Source: Gnetum montanum
Taxonomy: Eukaryota > Streptophyta > Gnetopsida > Gnetales > Gnetaceae
NCBI GenBank assembly: GCA_015680685.1
Contig: MNCI01004832.1
Span: forward strand, 288,579 to 352,578
Direction of reading: 5' to 3'
Length of the DNA stretch: 64,000 nt
Shown here: piece by piece, positions 55,501 to 64,000 of the stretch
How the letters are laid out: every line of letters begins with the position of its first letter
Position numbering within the stretch: position 1 is the first letter of the stretch
Notes under the pieces: model-generated
The model's database searches: none
Told to the model about the DNA's origin: nothing
The model's input: only the letters and a program-made list of their open reading frames with translations
Translations under genes and position numbers: made by a program

Positions 55501-58470
55501 CGATCACTATTTGGGACTTTGGATTCATTTTTAACATTTAAATGTTTGAGTTTGAACCAAACTATTGGTATGCATCAGGGTTCCGAAAAGGTAGAAGGAT
55601 TGAGCTTAGTTACAGGAGGTTGTGCAGTATTGGATGAAGATGACTATGGAGATTCCTGTCCATGGTCTGCAGTATTGGATGAAGATGACTATGGAGATTC
55701 CTGTCCATGGTCAGCTGATGCATTCGAAGCAATGCCTTCTTTGAGATTTCTGATTCTTGATGGTGATTGCATTCAAGGTACTGCTTACATATGCAATTCA
55801 AGATGATGCAATTTTTACTTTAATGGTTAAAGTTGGATCCACCTTAATGAATTATCTATACCTTTCGTTGAAGACTGCTGATAACCTTTACCCTTATTTT
55901 TCTCTGTGTATGCAAGGTGATTTTTCAAAGATATCAAAACAACTATTATGGCTGAAATGGACTCATTTTCCACATGAATCTATACCCCCTGCTTTATGTA
56001 TAAAACGTGTCAGGGTCCTGGACCTGAGTTAAGGAAAGCAGTCACGGCTATGGGAGCATCGTGGAAAAGTGAGTTTGGACCTTTGCTCTAATGGTGTGTT
56101 TGATTGCTTGGATTTGTAGATGTTGAATCTTTGAATATGTTAAATTCAGAGATTTATGAATACTAAAAATCAATAAAAGTAGAAGAATTCCATTAGATAC
56201 AGAATCACACAAAACTAAACAACTTTATTAATCTCAAAATACAGCATCCGAAGACTCATGTAACCAAACACGCCATAAAGCTTGCAAAGTTTATCTCATG
56301 TATTGTTAAATGACAGACTTAATGCGTTTTGTCAAGCAGAAGGCTCCGGTAAACCTGCGAGAACTCAATTTGTGGAACTGCAGCCAACTACAAAGACTTC
56401 CAGAGTTCTCTGTGAAGTTTAGACAGCTGTCCGTTATTAAACTTCATGGATGCCAGGCTTTGGAACTTATCCCAAATAGCTTTGGCTTATTACAAGGATT
56501 GAAGTGTCTGCATTTGATGAAGTGCAGTGCCTTGGAACTACTTCCAGATTCATTCGGTGATCTGAGGAAATTGCTTGAGTTGAAAGTTTGGGTCTGCAGC
56601 AAACTCAAGTCTTTGCCAAGGACGTTTGGCAAGCTACCACAGATACAGCGTCTGCGATTAGAATATTGCATGAATTTAGAGATTGCAGAGAATTCTTTTG
56701 GAGATGTCAGTACTCTCCAAGAAGTAAGCATTCAATACTGCAAACTGCTGAATCTGCCTAGTCAAGTAAGTGGACAGAGTCACCTTCGAAGGCTGGAAGG
56801 GGCTAATGCAAAACCCAACTGCATTGCTTCCGATTTCCTGTTTCCGGAGAGGTCAAAAACACTCACTCCTGAAATTCATCATCAGTTGGATGGGGATATC
56901 TTATACATACCCGAACTCAGTCATCTGTCTCTAACAGGTCTTAGTCACAAAATTCCGGGAACCTGTGGGCACACTTAACATATCATCATCTCTGGGATCA
57001 CTAGATCTTACTAATTGTTGGTATCTAGAACAGCTGCCAAAATGCATTGGCAACCTTGCACATCTATGGATTCTGTCTCTCCATGGATGCCTCAGTCTTA
57101 CAGAGCTTCCACAATCCATCGGCAACCTTGCAAGTCTACAATATTTGAAGATTTGGTTTTGCTTGAATCTACAAGAACTTCCAGAATCGATTGGAAAGCT
57201 TTCACATTTGTATGACCTGCATATCCGGAGCTGCTGGAATTTGCCAGAGCTTCCGGATGCCATTGGCAACTTAGAAAATTTGAACTGGTTAAAGATTGAA
57301 GATTGCCCTATTCTACAGGGATTTCCGGCTTCTTTGGGGCGTCTTTCGAATTTGAGAGTACTCAGAGTCTCTGATTGTTGGATGGTGGAAGCCATAGATA
57401 CCAGTGATATGTCTAATCTTGAATCTCTGGAATTTGCTCGATGTATCAATCTCAAGAGCATTGATGGGCTTTCAGGCCTTAACAATGTCTACCAAATTAG
57501 CATTTATGGATGTTTAAACCTTCAAATCATGTCGGGTTTACCTTCTTTCCAGAGGCTGAGAAGGCTGCACATCCAAGGGTGTTGGCAGTTAGCGTTTCCA
57601 GATGATCTTGTGGATCAGTTATACGAGGCGAACAAGTTAGCGGACCTGCGTCTCTCCTTCAACGACTTTTTTCTTCAAAGAAGAGATGACATGCATTTTG
57701 TTGAGGTAATCAAGCAATATTCGGTTAAATAAATTTTTAAATTAGCACATGCATAGAAATTCCTATTCTTATATTTTGTGTTGTAATTTGATTAGAAATT
57801 ACAAGAGGTCTCGGAAGAAAAGGAGTATTTAGAGCAGACATTCAATGCAAAAGTGAACGCCTCAGTCTTTCCTGGAGTGAGAGAGAGGGTTACAGATTTG
57901 AATAACGATCAGAGTAATTTCTTATTTTTCACTAACATACGTAGACTGGGTCCTGAGCTGGCAATAATAGACATAGGTGGAGGAGCATTTTCTACTGTAA
58001 TAGTTTGCTTACTTTCAGCAGTTACCGTGGAGGAGTTTCCAAAAGACATTCCTCCACCAGAAACTGAATACACATTCCAATTTGGACATCGTTACGGAGT
58101 GCAAGATCGTTACAAATTTCTATTGCGAGGGCCTGGCCCTTGTGAGGTTTCATTCACGCAGTATGGTTGCGGACAACAAATTCACTTTGGTATATTTTCC
58201 GACCCGTTATTTATTCGCTGTGCACGGCATGCTGAACTAAGAATCGACATAAGAAAAACATCTTATTATCCATGTTATGAAGCATTGGTGAAGGATGGGT
58301 GGCTGATTTTTCTGCGGAATGATGAAAAGCGGGAGGATACCATTAAGCAGGTTACTGACATCTTTTATTCAGAACTCAAATCAAAACACACGGTTCTTGA
58401 TAACAGAACTCTTCATGGCGAAACAGAAGGCATGATAAAATGGAAATTGCATCAGTTAAGGGACTTCTGA
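52515..58470 (+). CDS. TIR-NB-ARC-LRR (TNL) immune receptor gene, disrupted
   Basis: Six exons: 52515 or 52689-53266, 54354-55471, 55579-55777, 55917-56068, 56340-57705, 57796-58470; all junctions GT-AG with phases 2,0,1,0,0 that fit. It encodes a TIR, a nucleotide-binding NB-ARC switch, about a dozen leucine-rich repeats and a post-LRR domain. TNL receptors sense pathogen effectors inside the cell; TIR then acts as an NADase to trigger cell death. Problems: +1 frameshift at about 54558-54566 right behind the P-loop, TAA at 56030 in exon 4, and +1 frameshift at about 56930-56960. Either a young pseudogene or assembly errors. The two ATGs are in frame; I prefer 52689 because it starts the usual Ser-rich lead to TIR. 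Confidence 0.9.
52689..53266 (+). CDS. TNL exon 1: TIR domain
   Basis: After a Ser- and Gln-rich lead (about 50 residues) the TIR reads FQVFISHRGPDTKTTLAYHI, FLDKEELETGQTL and FWCLKELEMMI. The Glu in WCLKEL corresponds to the catalytic NADase Glu and is kept, as are the SHRGPDT and YDVDPSDVR segments. Ends AAAGG|GTAAG in phase 2. Alternative upstream ATG at 52515 would add 58 residues. Confidence 0.9.
53267..54353 (+). other. TNL intron 1, with a 45-bp tandem duplication
   Basis: 1,087 bases, GTAAGC to GCTTGTAG. A 45-base unit TTTCTATCT..A.GAATTTTCTGGTAA at 53318 is repeated at 53363 with some changes. No element recognised in the rest. Confidence 0.75.
54354..55471 (+). CDS. TNL exon 2: NB-ARC domain (frameshifted)
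   Basis: Begins DVCMNIVKRICQELEEL. The P-loop GIGGMGKTTL at 54531-54558 is intact. The frame then stops (TGATAG) and continues +1 with AIYSHFDRHCFIEDVNG. Further motifs: kinase-2 KICVVLDNID, RNBS-B STIFVTSREKG, GLPL CDGIPLALQIYG, RNBS-D LFLDVAIFLRG and MHD YMHDVLVDLGRAI. All are in good shape, which argues for a recent event or a sequencing fault. The domain binds ADP/ATP. Confidence 0.9.
55579..55777 (+). CDS. TNL exon 3: start of LRR with 45-bp duplication
   Basis: Reads GSEKVEGLSLVTGG, the usual TNL link, then AVLDEDDYGDSCPWS twice (units 55624-55668 and 55669-55713), then AFEAMPSLRFLILDGDCIQG. The duplication keeps the frame and adds an acidic 15-residue copy. Confidence 0.85.
55917..56068 (+). 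CDS. TNL exon 4: LRR, nonsense codon
   Basis: GDFSKISKQLLWLKWTHFPH and RVRVLDLS, then TAA (56030-56032) where Tyr is usual (DLSYS), then GKQSRLWEHRGK in the same frame to GGAAAA|GTGAGT. Matches the family exon; a single base change explains the stop. Confidence 0.75.
56092..56275. mobile_element. Tourist-like MITE in TNL intron 4
   Basis: A 184-base element with terminal inverted repeats TGGTGTGTTTGATTGCTTGG and, reversed, TGGCGTGTTTGGTTACATGA, flanked by TAA at 56089-56091 and 56276-56278. TAA duplications and GTGTTTGG ends are the mark of PIF/Harbinger (Tourist) elements. No coding capacity. It lies inside the 271-base intron 56069-56339. Confidence 0.75.
56340..57705 (+). CDS. TNL exon 5: leucine-rich repeats (frameshifted)
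   Basis: Acceptor GTCAAGCAG. KAPVNLRELNLWNCSQLQRL opens repeats of about 24 residues with the pattern LxxLxLxxCxxLxxLPxxxG; six follow in the first frame to 56925. After a +1 shift near 56930-56960 it continues VGTLNISSSLGSLDLTNC and further repeats (PKCIGNLAHLWILSLHGC and so on). The LRR surface senses the ligand. Ends GAG|GTAATC, phase 0. Confidence 0.85.
57796..58470 (+). CDS. TNL exon 6: post-LRR C-terminal domain
   Basis: Begins KLQEVSEEKEYLEQTFNAKV and runs 224 codons to TGA 58468-58470. It includes YTFQFGHRYGVQDRYKFLLR and GPGPCEVSFTQYGCGQQIHF, a beta-rich region in the place of the C-JID/post-LRR domain that in some TNLs helps bind effectors. The link to C-JID is by position, not by clear sequence match. 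Fully open. Confidence 0.75.
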   Translation, partial: KLQEVSEEKEYLEQTFNAKVNASVFPGVRERVTDLNNDQSNFLFFTNIRRLGPELAIIDIGGGAFSTVIVCLLSAVTVEEFPKDIPPPETEYTFQFGHRYGVQDRYKFLLRGPGPCEVSFTQYGCGQQIHFGIFSDPLFIRCARHAELRIDIRKTSYYPCYEALVKDGWLIFLRNDEKREDTIKQVTDIFYSELKSKHTVLDNRTLHGETEGMIKWKLHQLRDF

Positions 58471-58479
58471 TGATTCCTT

Positions 58480-61400
58480 TTCGTAGCCGACTGCATTTTA
58501 TTGTTGGGTCAATGTAATATGATGAAGAGAATGAAGACACAATAATTTTGCAGGGATGGGGTCTGCGATGAGGCGACTTGCTTGAGCGAAGGGGCTTAAT
58601 GGATTTAGGCAGAGAGGCTTTGTATGTAACGGAACCTTTAAACTTGTGGATTAAAATAAGAATTATTTATATTTTAGGAGAAAATTTGTTTTAAAAACTT
58701 CATAAACAAGTAAATCACTTTGACATTGTTAGGCCCTTCCTCGTAAACATGAGGTTTCCTTGATATAGGAGTAAAAATAAGGTTTTGGTGCATTGTTACA
58801 CTCTATGGATTTACTACGAAGTTTGAAAAAGACTGTTAAAAAAATTTATTAGGCATTCTAAGTAAGATTGGAATACCAATTAAATTGGTAAATGTAACAT
58901 ACCATTTCAATGCAAGATCGTAGAAGAAAATATGGTGTTCAATGCTATTTTGATTATATAGGCAATAGATTTGTTTTTAATGATAAGATTTCATTTGTGC
59001 TTTGCCAATTATGCATTGCAAATTATGAGAAATTATAGCTGTGAAGTATTTCACCTTTGAGTTAAGGACGTTTTTCAAGTAGAATTATTTGCTTTCTTTC
59101 ACATTTTCTCAAAGGTTTTGAAGCATCATTTGTTTAACCATTTTGTGAGCTTGTTGAGGATCAAAATAGATTTTCAATTTCTTATTTATTGAGCCATAAA
59201 ACTCCACGTAGTCATCCTTCATCCTAGGATTGGCAACTTCTTGGAAAGTATTTACAACATTTTTTTAATTATATATCCAATGTGATTTGAGAGATCAAAG
59301 ATTATTAGGCTATGCTTGAGCATTAGGATTTTAATAAGGGAGGAAAGAGAAAAAGTAGATTTATTGTCTCCTCTAGCTTTGGTTAGAGAAAAGCAAAAGT
59401 GAATGTACCTACCCAAGTGCTAGTTAAGTATGAAAATGAAAGTTGGTTGAGTCACTATTTGATGTAGGTATCAATGATTAGAACCCTAGAGTCTTAGATG
59501 TTGTAAGCATGCTTGAGGTGTGGGGAATGAGCCCTTGTATTTTAGAGCATTTTTTGGCTCATTTTAAGAAAAGGAATGGTGTTAGCCAGGTAGTTGTAGG
59601 TTAGTTATGACTAGCAACCTAGTCATAGTACCTTCTTAATGTTCGGTTATTTGTTACAATTAGGTGTGACTTGTAGCCAAATTGTAGTACCTTGTTCCTT
59701 CATATTTGAATGGGTGTGATTGATACCCTGGTTGATTTGTGGGGAAGGTACTAATCACAATTAGATCGCAACCAAGTTCTAGGGGGCTAGTAATTGTAGT
59801 ACAATGAAACTAATAAGATTTTCAATTTTGGGAAAGGGAGATTATAAGATTGATGTAAACTGTAACATGCTAGTAGATTGGATGTATTATGAGATTTAGA
59901 TTATGGCTTATTGATGTTGCATCTTCTTTCACATTGATCTTGTTAGACTATAACGTAGATACCATAATCTAGATGGGTGTTTGGCAAGGATATTTGGCCA
60001 TGTATGCTTGATGCATGGTTAATGATGAATTTTTTATATTCATTTCTTTTCTCTTTTTGCAAGCTTGTTGATAAATGAGTCTTGAGTTTGAGTTGGTGAT
60101 TGGATAGAGCGTATCATCAAGAAGTTGTAGATTTTGATTGATTTGGATTTGAGTTTCTAGATTGTGAAATATGCAAGTTGGAAGCTGTAGGAATAATAGG
60201 TTGTTGGTAAGTTTGTCTTCTCTAACCCTTACCTCCTATGATACCTATTGGTACCCTTTTGACATTTTAATGTATTGAAAGCCTATGATTGGTCTGTGGA
60301 AAGGTGCATTACTTAGTTTGGTGTCAACACTTGATTTAATCATGACCCTTGGATTTGTACTCATGCCTATATTATACATTTGACATTAGGAGATAACGAA
60401 ACATAAGATTCTATAGATTTGACAAGGTAAGGTGCATGAGAGGGAGTTTATGCAGTTTCCAGAGGATAGGTTGTGCATCCCTACTATTATCAATTTTTAC
60501 TTTTTTTTTTCATTATTAGATTCCCTTTCTTTTGGGTTTGGCAATTTTTTATCAAGCCTTGTGTTGCAAGTGAAAATTGTTGATTTATGACAAGGATTTG
60601 ATCTATTGGTAGAGAGTTTGCATGCATTTGTTGATGTGAAAGGTAGAGATTATTATTATGCTTTCCTTGTTGATTCATTTGATAGGTCAATGTGCATGAT
60701 TTACAATGTTAATTTGTGGATCTATTGTCAATGTGGAACCTATGGATCTTTGCTTAGATTTATTTTTGATTCCAAGATTATTCCTCCATATTTGATACAC
60801 AAGGATGTTCTCATGCGATTGGACATTGTGAACCTTGGGATTTTGGTTACAAGGTTTTTGTTTGCAAATTTTGGATGGAAAATGGTTTATTTTCTTTCTA
60901 ATTTTCCTAAATTTGTCATTTTATTTAACAAATCTGGAATTCTCTTTTCATTTGTGCAACAAATTGTAGGAATAATTGAATTCCTGTTGCACACTTAAGG
61001 TTGCCATTTTGACATTTGGGAGTTTATACAAATTTTTCCTGTTTGTGGCAATTTTGGTTAATTCTACAAGGTAGAGTTCAACTCACAATCTACTTACACC
61101 AGATTCTGTAAAAAATATGGTTCATAGTACCATCATAATGCATACATGATCATCATTAAAAAAATTAGATGGTGGTAGACTTGTGTTGATTTTGTGGCGG
61201 TTACTAGACATTGCACTACAATTGTGGCCAAACTCATGGTGGTAGAGCTAACTAACATTTCAAATGATAGAAAAGTCGCATTGGATTTGTGGAAGATTAG
61301 TATTCAAGTCACATCAAGTAAAGTGTATTGTAAAACATGACTCAATCACATTATAGAAGAAATTAGTGGACACAAGTCACGACCAAGTTGTGATCAATAG

Positions 61401-63580
61401 GAAATTGTGCAAAATTGATGTTTAATAGGAAAAACATTATTGGGAGAAAATCTGTATACTAGAATGATAAAGTTTCATGTTGTTTTGAACTAAGTCACAT
61501 GTTCAATTCTAGTGATCTACGTTAAGTTATGTTAGAAAATAAATTCTATAAAAGAAATTCTAAAATTGGTCTAATAGATCCAAAGTATCTTAGTGGACAT
61601 AAATAAAAATTCATTTTTAGTTTCAAATATTTAATATCCAATGAAGTAAAGGGTAGATGTTTGATGACTTGTGTCTTTTGATGAAGTGATGGAAGATAGG
61701 AAAATGCAATCATAAGAGATATTTTGGACAACTTGTAAAGGGTGATAATTCAAGGGGAGCATATGGTAAATAACTATTATTGATGTGTTACATGTCTTGG
61801 TATTGCATCATATGTAATTACAAGATTAGTGTGTTATGTTTTGTAGACTTATCCACCATCATATTATGATTTGTGATGATGAATTTGTGTTTGCTAATGC
61901 TTGAATTGGTTGATGTAATATGATTTGTATGTTGAATGTTGTTGGAATATTATGTTAGAGCTAGCACCAAGGGAGAGGTTGGTTGGTGGCTAGGCATCCT
62001 AGAGTTTAATGATTGAATCACCCTTGCCATATGCATAAGGAAAAGTTCTTACTTAGGCCCCAACTCAAGAAGAAGATTTGCTTACAACATAATCTGGTCT
62101 TTGGTAGGCAAGAAGACTCCAAAAGTTTAGTAATTTTATGATAATGTGTGTTGGACTGCTAATACCAGTTGATGATAGATGAGTTTTGGAATAGCATGGT
62201 CTTGACCTAACAAGATAAATCCTTAAAATGAATAAGTATTCTAGGCAAAGTTTTGGAAATGACATCGATTAGATTGTAAGCACACATGATCATCTTCTCA
62301 CATGCTATACTAAGTGATGGGTGCTAGTCTCCAAAGTTGTGCTTATTTGGTGATAGGCTAAGGGGTTTTATTTCTTACTTATGATATGTTATGCTTGTTA
62401 TATGCATGTATTGACATATTGTACAAGGTGAATACCCATGATCCAAGATCCTTATCTTCAAGTTGAGCAAAAAACTATAAGAATGATCTCTACTGAGTTG
62501 CATGTATTGACATCTCTTTTATTTATAACTAAAGTTGGTAGGTCATGGATCCAAAAGGACTAGAGTTAGGATTATGGGATATGTACAAAATATTGTTGAA
62601 CTTTGATCATGTGGATTTTTGGATGTGGCATTTGAACATTATGATGCTTCTTATGTTACAAGACATTTTGGCTATTATGGAAGATTGATAATGCCTATGT
62701 TATGTTTCTTATGATATTTACTTTTAAGGCTTACAATTCATTAACCTATGCACTATATTTTCTAGGTTTGGCATGATGAAAAAGTCTTGGGCTATTGATT
62801 TGCAAACTCATAGGCTTGCAAGATTTTGGTAGTGTATAGGATAGGATTTTGTATTTTGAGGGCTGTTGTTATTGTGATTATCTCCCAACGATGATTATTG
62901 ATTATTGGATACCCTTTGGAACTTATTTACTTTAATGCATGCATTTAGTAGAAGAATGGTTTGGTATTTATTGCCATGTACATTTCTATTTGTTGTCTTT
63001 CTATTTAAGTTAACATTGGTTCTATTGCTTTTACATTCATCCTTTAGCCTAGTGGTAGGTTAGGGGGTATTACATGAGTGGCTTAAAGAGCAAACTTAGA
63101 CAAAGCATGATTATAATGAGTTATTAGCCTAGTGGTAAGGCACTTGATTTGGTAGCTCCAAGTTATGGGCTTTATTCTAGTGGACAATTTTGAGTTATAA
63201 AGTTCTAATTTGACTACATGCCTTAGAGGTAAATATTATTAGGAAAAGGTGTTCAGTTTTGAAACCTCCCTCTATTTAATCATCTAATAAATCATAAGCA
63301 ATAAGACATGTAATCCATACTTATGCATGAAGGACAAATATTCCCTTATATGATTTCAATTAGGAATGAATTATACATGTCATAGGAACACATTCTTGAC
63401 CCTCTTTTAACTTCTTTCCCTTCTTTTTAAATTACAAAAGTATTTCATGTGACATATAGTTGGAAACTTATTTTAAAAAATATAAATGAATCCACCATTA
63501 AATAAAGACATGTCCACACACACATGATAAAAATATGAAAGATAATCAACATGACATGAGATAATACATTAGGCTATAAT
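58480..63580. other. Intergenic AT-rich DNA, no gene recognised
   Basis: About 5 kb with no domain, RNA gene or LTR pair that I could see; short frames such as 60606-60998 have no family resemblance. Two copies of TTAGCCTAGTGGTA (63044 and 63124) look like the A box of tRNA-derived SINEs, but no clear B box follows. The end of the TNL transcript is probably near the AATAAGAATTATTT at about 58655. Confidence 0.4.
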
Positions 63581-63581
63581 T

Positions 63582-64000
63582 TTGTTAGGCCAAATAGTAT
63601 TTATTAACAATAATTTTTATAGGCAAATTAATTGGGATTCATCCTTGGGAGGAACATTATTGATAGTGTCACTATGCCAAATAAGGCTTTGCATTGGGCT
63701 TACATTTAGAAATATGAGATTTGGTTTCTCAAATTTGATTTATCAAAAATATATGATAAGGTGGATTGGGATGCCTTACTTTTTGCCATGAAGGAGTGGG
63801 GGTTTTGTAGAGGGTTCTATAGTTAGATTTCAAGTTTCCCTGAATGGAAAGATATCTTAGCAATATTTCCCAAGATGGGACCTTTGACAAGGTGACCCTT
63901 TATCATCATATCTCTTTTCTATTGTTGTCGATAATCTTTATAGATAGATCAAAAGGATGAATGTCATGTCCCCATTTCCCTAGAACTTTCGTACTCTTTA
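63582..64000 (+). pseudogene. LINE reverse transcriptase fragment (runs off the window)
   Basis: Frames around 63720-63800 read LKFDLSKIYDKVDWDALLFA followed by MKEWGF, the L1-type RT motif LDLSKAYDRVDW, and further on IVVDNLY. Frame changes break it. The upstream endonuclease was not seen before 63580. Confidence 0.65.

Noticed and set aside
60606-60998. 130-codon plus-strand frame as a gene
   Set aside because: No recognised domain, AT-biased, no splice or promoter context; likely chance.

Overview
This is plant nuclear DNA, most likely from a conifer or another gymnosperm. It is a retrotransposon-rich, AT-rich stretch with one host gene, a TIR-NB-ARC-LRR (TNL) immune receptor at the right. 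The gymnosperm assignment is inferred from the wording of the TNL and the density of old retroelements; nothing in the window proves it. Two assembly gaps (N) lie at 5406-5446 and 21816-22368.

Left part (about 838-13392): a decayed Ty3/gypsy chromovirus on the minus strand, with zinc knuckle, RT, RNase H, integrase and a chromodomain. Its RT gene is split by a plus-strand LTR element (3731-10301) that carries only gag and protease and is therefore probably non-autonomous. A gag fragment related to that inserted element follows on the minus strand (13.5-14.4 kb).

Middle part (15284-34659): a 19.4-kb insertion flanked by the 5-bp duplication GTAAC. Inside is a Tat/Ogre-type Ty3/gypsy element (plus strand, about 16104-33471) with gag, protease, RT, two RNase H domains and integrase. 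Its two LTRs are each paired with an LTR of the same family in the opposite orientation, so both ends are long palindromes. Between protease and RT, on the minus strand, lies an intron-containing gene (26662 to below 22409) with its own TATA box. Its exons join with conserved phase at nearly all junctions. It encodes an NIF/FCP1-like HAD phosphatase fold with lost catalytic residues, a region resembling plant transposon-associated proteins, and a coiled coil. LTRs, leader and the antisense 5' region are packed with the palindrome GCGTATACGC.

Right-middle part (34.7-52.4 kb): a LINE remnant (34680-36110); a near full-length minus-strand L1-type LINE (38971-44908) with an 18-bp target duplication, inserted into a decanucleotide-like repeat; a diverged minus-strand Tat-type gag-protease relic (47.6-51.2 kb); and several tandem arrays.

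Right part (52.5-58.5 kb): the TNL gene in six exons, with splice phases that fit. It has a +1 frameshift just after the P-loop, a second in the LRR exon, a nonsense codon in exon 4, a 45-bp in-frame duplication and a Tourist-like MITE in intron 4. It is either a recent pseudogene or affected by assembly errors. The last 400 bp hold a LINE reverse-transcriptase fragment; 58.5-63.5 kb has no recognisable gene.
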